Shown here: positions 59,788-64,000 of the stretch, one piece after another
Position numbering within the stretch: position 1 is the stretch's first letter
Layout: each line of letters opens with the position of its first letter
NCBI GenBank assembly: GCA_037783545.1
Contig: JBBELK010000390.1
Coordinates: forward strand, 639,302-703,301
Direction: 5' to 3'
DNA length: 64,000 bases
Source: Henricia sp. BOLD:AAB3569
Lineage: Eukaryota; Echinodermata; Asteroidea; Spinulosida; Echinasteridae
Translations under genes and position numbers: made by a program
Notes under the pieces: model-generated
Told to the model about the DNA's origin: nothing
Databases searched by the model: none
Seen by the model: only the letters and a program-made list of their open reading frames with translations

Positions 59788-62700
59788 GTGCGCAATATAG
59801 AGTCTTTCGGAGCATGCAAAATTTGAAGTTCGTCGAACATTTTTCGACCTCCAAATTTGCCGACGTTTGGACCACACTTTGACCAAATCCCGTCCCAAAC
59901 TGGGCCGTGTCAACGACGAGTCCGAAGGACTGAGCATGCGCACGAGTCAGGAGTACACCAAAGAGGTGTGTACAGACAGCCACAGGTTGCGGGAGCAACA
60001 GGAAGCGCACAACCCCTTTTTTCTAAACTCTGAAATTTCTCTGCCATTTCCCGGCGAAAGTCTGTCAATTATTTAGGACAAGTGCGCAATATAGAGTCTT
60101 TGGAGCATGCAAAATTGAAGTTCGTCGGAACATTTTCGACCTCCAAATTTGGGCGACGTTTGGACCACACTTTGACCAAAATCCCGTCCCTAACTGGGCC
60201 GCGTTAACGACAGTCCCGAAGGACTGAGCATGCGCACGAGTCAGAGTACACCAAGGAGGTGTGTACAGACAGCCACAGGTTGCGGGAGCATCCAGGAAGC
60301 GCGCCAACCCCTTTTTTTTTCTAACTCTGAAATTTCACTGCCATTTCGCCGGCGAAAGTCTGTCAATTTTTAGGACAAGTGCGCAATATAGAGTCTTTGG
60401 AGCATGCAAAATTTGAAGTTCGTCGGAACATTTTTCGGACCTCCAAATTTGCCGACGTTTGGACCACACTTTGACCAAAATCCCGTCCCAAACTGGGCCG
60501 TGTCAACGACAGTCCGAAGGACTGAGCATGCGCACGAGTCAGGAGTACACCAAAGAGGTGTGTACAGACAGCCACAGGTTGCGGGAGCATCCAGGAAGCG
60601 CCACCCCCTTTTTTTTCTAAACTCTGAAATTCTTCTCTGCCATTTCCCGGCGAAAGTCTGTCATTTTTTAGGACAGTGCGCAATATAGAGTCTTTGGAGC
60701 ATGCAAATTTGAAGTTCGTCGGAACATTCTCGACCTCCAAATTTGCGACGTTTGGACCACACTTTCACCAAATCCCGTCCCAAACTGGGCCGTGTCAACG
60801 ACAGTCCGAAGGACTGAGCATGCGCACGAGTCAGGAGTACACCAAAGAGGTGTGTACAGACAGCCACAGGTTGCGGGAGCATCCAGGAAGCGCCAACCCC
60901 TTTTTTTCTAAACTCTGAAATTTCTCTGCCCATTTCCCGCGAAAGTCTGTCAATTTTTTAGGACAAGTGCGCAATATAGAGTCTTTTGGAGCATGCAAAA
61001 TTTGAAGTTCGTCGGAACATTTTTCGACCTCCAAATTTGCCGACGTTTGAGGACCACACTTTGACCAAAATCCCGTCCCAAACTGGGCCGAGTCAACGAC
61101 AGTCCGAAGGACTGAGCATGCGCACGAGTCAGGAGTACACCAAAGAGGTGTTACAGACAGCCACAGGTTGCGGGAGCAACCAGGAAGCGCCAACCCCTTT
61201 TTTTTCTAAACTCTAGAAATTTCTCTGCCATTTCCCGGCGAAAGTCTGTCAATTTTTTAGGACAAGTGCGCAATATAGAGTCTTTGGAGCATGCAAATTT
61301 TGAAGTTCGTCTGAACATTTTTCGACCTCCAAATTGCCGACGTTTGGACCACACTTTGACCAAAATCCCGTCCCAAACTGGCCGTGTCAACGACAGTCCG
61401 AAGGACTGAGCATGCGCACGAGTCAGAGTACACCAAAGAGGTGTGTACAGACAGCCACAGGTTGCGGGAGCAACCAGGAAGCGCCAACCCCTTTTTCTAA
61501 ACTCCTGAAATTTCTCTGCCATTTCCCGGCGAAAAGTCTGTCAATTATTTAGGACAAGTGCGCAATATAGAGTCTTTGGAGCATGCAAAATTGAAGTTCG
61601 TCGGAACATTTTTCGACCTCCAAATTTGCCGACGTTTGGACCACACTTTGACCAAAATCCCGTCCCAAACTGGCCGCGTTAAACGACAGTCCGAAGGACC
61701 TGAGCATGCGCACGAGTCAGGAGTACACCAAGGAGGTGTGTACAGACAGCCACAGGTTGCGGGAGCATCCAGGAAGCGCCAACCCCCTTTTTTTTTCTAA
61801 ACTCTGAAATTTCTCTGCCATTTTCCCGGCGAAAGTCTGTCAATTTTTTAGGACAAGTGCGCAATATAGAGTCTTTGGAGTCATGCAAAATTTGAAGTTC
61901 GTCGGAACATTTTTCGACCTCCAATTTGCCGACGTTTGGACCACACTTTGACCAAAATCCCGTCCCAAACTGGGCCGTGTCAACGACAGTCCGAAGGACT
62001 GAGCATGCGCACGAGTCAGGAGTACACCAAAGAGGTGTGTACAGACAGCCACAGGTTGCGGGAGGCATCCAGGAAGCGCCAACCCCTTTTTTTTCTAAAC
62101 TCTGAAATTTCTCTGCCATTTCCCGGCGAAAGTCTGTCAATTTTTTAGGACAAGTGCGCAATATAGAGTCTTTGGAGCATGCAAAATTTGAAGTTCGTCG
62201 GAACATTCTTCGACCTCCAAATTTGCCGACGTTTGACCACACTTTCACCAAAATCCCGTCCCAAACTGGGCCGTGTCAACGACAGTCCGAAGGACTGAGC
62301 ATGCGCACGAGTCAGGAGTACACCAAAGAGGTGTGTACAGACAGCCACAGGTTGCGGGAGCATCCAGGAAGCGCCAACCCCTTTTTTTCTAAACTCTGAA
62401 ATTTCTCTGCCATTTCCCGGCGAAAGTCTGTCAATTTTTTAGGACAAGTGCGCAATATAGAGTCTTTGGAGCATGCAAAATTTGAAGTTCGTCGGAACAT
62501 TTTTCGACCTCCAAATTTGCCGACGTTTGGACCACAGCTTTGACCAAAAATCCCGTCCAAACTGGGCCGTGTCAACGACAGTCCGAAGGACTGAGCATGC
62601 GCACGAGTCAGGAGTACAGCAAAGAGGTGTGTACAGACAGCCACAGGTTGCGGGAGCAACAGGAAGCGCCAACCCCTTTTTTTTCTAAACTCTGAAATTT

Positions 62701-63943
62701 CTCTGTCCATTTTCCGGCGAAAGTCTGTCAATTTTTAGGACAAAGTGCGCAATTATAGAGTCTTTGGAGCATGCAAAATTTGAAGTTCGTCTGAAACATT
62801 TTCGACCTCCAAATTTGCCGACGTTTGGACCACACTTTGACCAATAATCCTCGTCCCAAACTGGGCCGTGTCAACGACAGTCCGAAGGACTGAGCATGCG
62901 CACGAGTCAGGAGTACACCAAGGAGGTGTGTACAGACAGCCACAGGTTGCGGAGCATCCAGGAAGAGCCAACCCCTTTTTTTTCTAAACTCTGAAATTTC
63001 ACTGCATTTCCGGCGAAAGTCTGTCAATTTTTTAGGACAAGTGCGCAATATAGGAGTCTTTGGAGCATGCAAAATTTGAAGTTCGTCGGAAACATTTTTC
63101 GACCTCCAATTTGCCAGGACGTTTGGACCACACTTTGACCAAAATCCCGTCTCCAAACTGGGCCGTGTCAACGACAGTCCGAAGGACTGAGCATGGCGCA
63201 CGAGTCAGGAGTACACCAAAGAGGTGTGTACAGACAGCCACAGGTTGCGGGAGCATCCAGGAAGCGCCAACCCCTTGTTTTTCTAAACTCTGAAATTTCT
63301 CTGCCATTTCCCGGCGAAAGTCTGTCAATTTTTTAGGACAAGTGCGCAATATAGAGTCTTTGGAGCATGCAAATTTGAAGTTCGTCGAACATTCTTCGAC
63401 CTCCCAAATTTGCTGACGTTTGGACCACACTTTCACCATAATCCCGTCCCAAACTGGGCCGTGTCAACGACAGTCCGAAGGACTGAGCATGCGCACGAGT
63501 CAGGAGTACACCAAAGAGGTGTGTACAGACAGCCACAGGTTGCGGGAGCATCCAGGAAGCGCCAACCCCTTTTTTTCTAAACTCTGAAATTTCTCTGCCA
63601 TTTCCCGGCGAAAGTCTGTCAATTTTTAGGACAAGTGCGCAATATAGAGTCTTTGGAGCATGCAAAATTTGAAGTTCGTCGAGAACATTTTTCTCGACCT
63701 CCAACATTTGCCGACGTTTGGACCACACTTTAGACCAAATTCCCGTCCCAAACTGGGCCGTGTCAACGACAGTCCGAAGGACTGAGCATTGACGCACGAG
63801 TCAGGAGTACAGACCAAAGAGGTGTGTACAGAGACAGCCACAGGTTGCGAGGAGCATCCAGGATAGCGCCAACCCCTTTCTTTCTAAACTCTGAAATTTC
63901 TCTGCCATTTCCCGGCGAAAGTCTGTCAATTATTTAGGACCAA

Positions 63944-64000
63944 GTGCGCAATTATAGAGTCTTTGGAGCATGCAAAATTTGAAGTTCGTCGGAACATTTT
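63944..64000. repeat. Partial satellite monomer at the right edge
   Basis: The first 57 bases of a further monomer, with an extra T in CAATTATAGAG, are cut by the window end. The array continues to the right. Confidence 0.95.

Larger units (their letters stand above)
48842..63943. repeat. Indel-rich part of the same satellite, 51 monomers
   Basis: Monomers start near 48842, 49138, 49431, 49728, 50024, 50324, 50619, 50910, 51201, 51496, 51788, 52083, 52382, 52679, 52973, 53269, 53564, 53855, 54155, 54451, 54746, 55039, 55338, 55637, 55931, 56233, 56529, 56828, 57124, 57419, 57714, 58010, 58309, 58610, 58907, 59198, 59495, 59788, 60082, 60379, 60676, 60967, 61266, 61558, 61857, 62154, 62448, 62745, 63041, 63342 and 63635. 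Almost every copy has one or more isolated one-base insertions or deletions at unshared positions, while substitutions stay few. Mean length is still 296.1 bp, so gains and losses balance. This fits residual long-read error better than age. Confidence 0.85.
1..64000. repeat. Tandem satellite array, monomer about 296 bp, 216 complete copies
   Basis: The same monomer recurs without interruption and in one orientation across the whole window. Start-to-start distances before 48.8 kb are nearly always 294-297 bp, with outliers of 269, 298 or 299 bp. Most of the length variation lies in one T tract. Monomers in the first 48.8 kb differ from the commonest sequence at only a few positions, and many pairs several kilobases apart look identical, so the array is strongly homogenised. 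Base composition is about 48 % G+C. No spacer, transposon or gene interrupts it. Arrays of this kind belong to eukaryotic constitutive heterochromatin. I do not recognise the family, so species and chromosomal position stay open. Confidence 0.97.

Noticed and set aside
48842..63943. Degenerate pseudogene cluster or diverged, ancient array flank
   Set aside because: The changes are mainly unshared one-base indels with few substitutions, and HOR markers remain in order, which fits sequence error better than decay.
1..64000. Transposon or helitron-derived tandem repeat
   Set aside because: No terminal inverted repeats, target-site duplications, transposase, reverse transcriptase or other mobile-element fragments are visible in any monomer.

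Overview
The window is one uninterrupted block of tandemly repeated satellite DNA. A monomer of about 296 bp, here taken to begin at the GTG of GTGCGCAATATAGAG, is repeated head to tail in the same orientation from the first base to the last. I count 216 complete copies (first at 50, last ending at 63943) plus a partial copy at each edge; the mean spacing is 295.8 bp. There is no unique sequence, no credible protein-coding gene, no rRNA or tRNA gene, and no mobile element or CRISPR array. Long satellites with higher-order repeats are typical of eukaryotic heterochromatin (centromeric, pericentromeric, subtelomeric or sex/B chromosome), and nothing here looks bacterial. I cannot name the species or the satellite family from the sequence. 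The monomer is about 48 % G+C and holds about 16 CpG sites, close to random expectation.

Layout. 50-13664: two copies of a large higher-order repeat (HOR), one of 27 monomers and one of 19, containing smaller 4-monomer and 8-monomer duplications. 13665-17806: an 8-monomer unit followed by a 7-monomer derivative. 17807-26690: mixed monomers, many of them the 'gcatcc' class, with a pair of 7-monomer blocks nine monomers apart near the end. 26691-35859: a 9-monomer HOR (about 2.66 kb) expanded by a 13-monomer duplication whose crossover point can be placed inside one monomer (31129-31425). 35860-48841: more loosely ordered copies with displaced pairs 9 and 16 monomers apart. 48842-63943: the same satellite, but nearly every monomer carries scattered one-base insertions or deletions, which looks mainly like unpolished sequence; shared substitutions show that real HOR order continues beneath the noise.

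Each monomer carries three short inverted repeats able to form hairpins, a T tract of usually eight, a second T tract of six, and an element resembling the 5' half of a CENP-B box. These could reflect a transcribed or centromere-associated repeat, but that is inference. The informative content of the window is the record of unequal crossing-over and homogenisation; I see no gene-based biological system in it.
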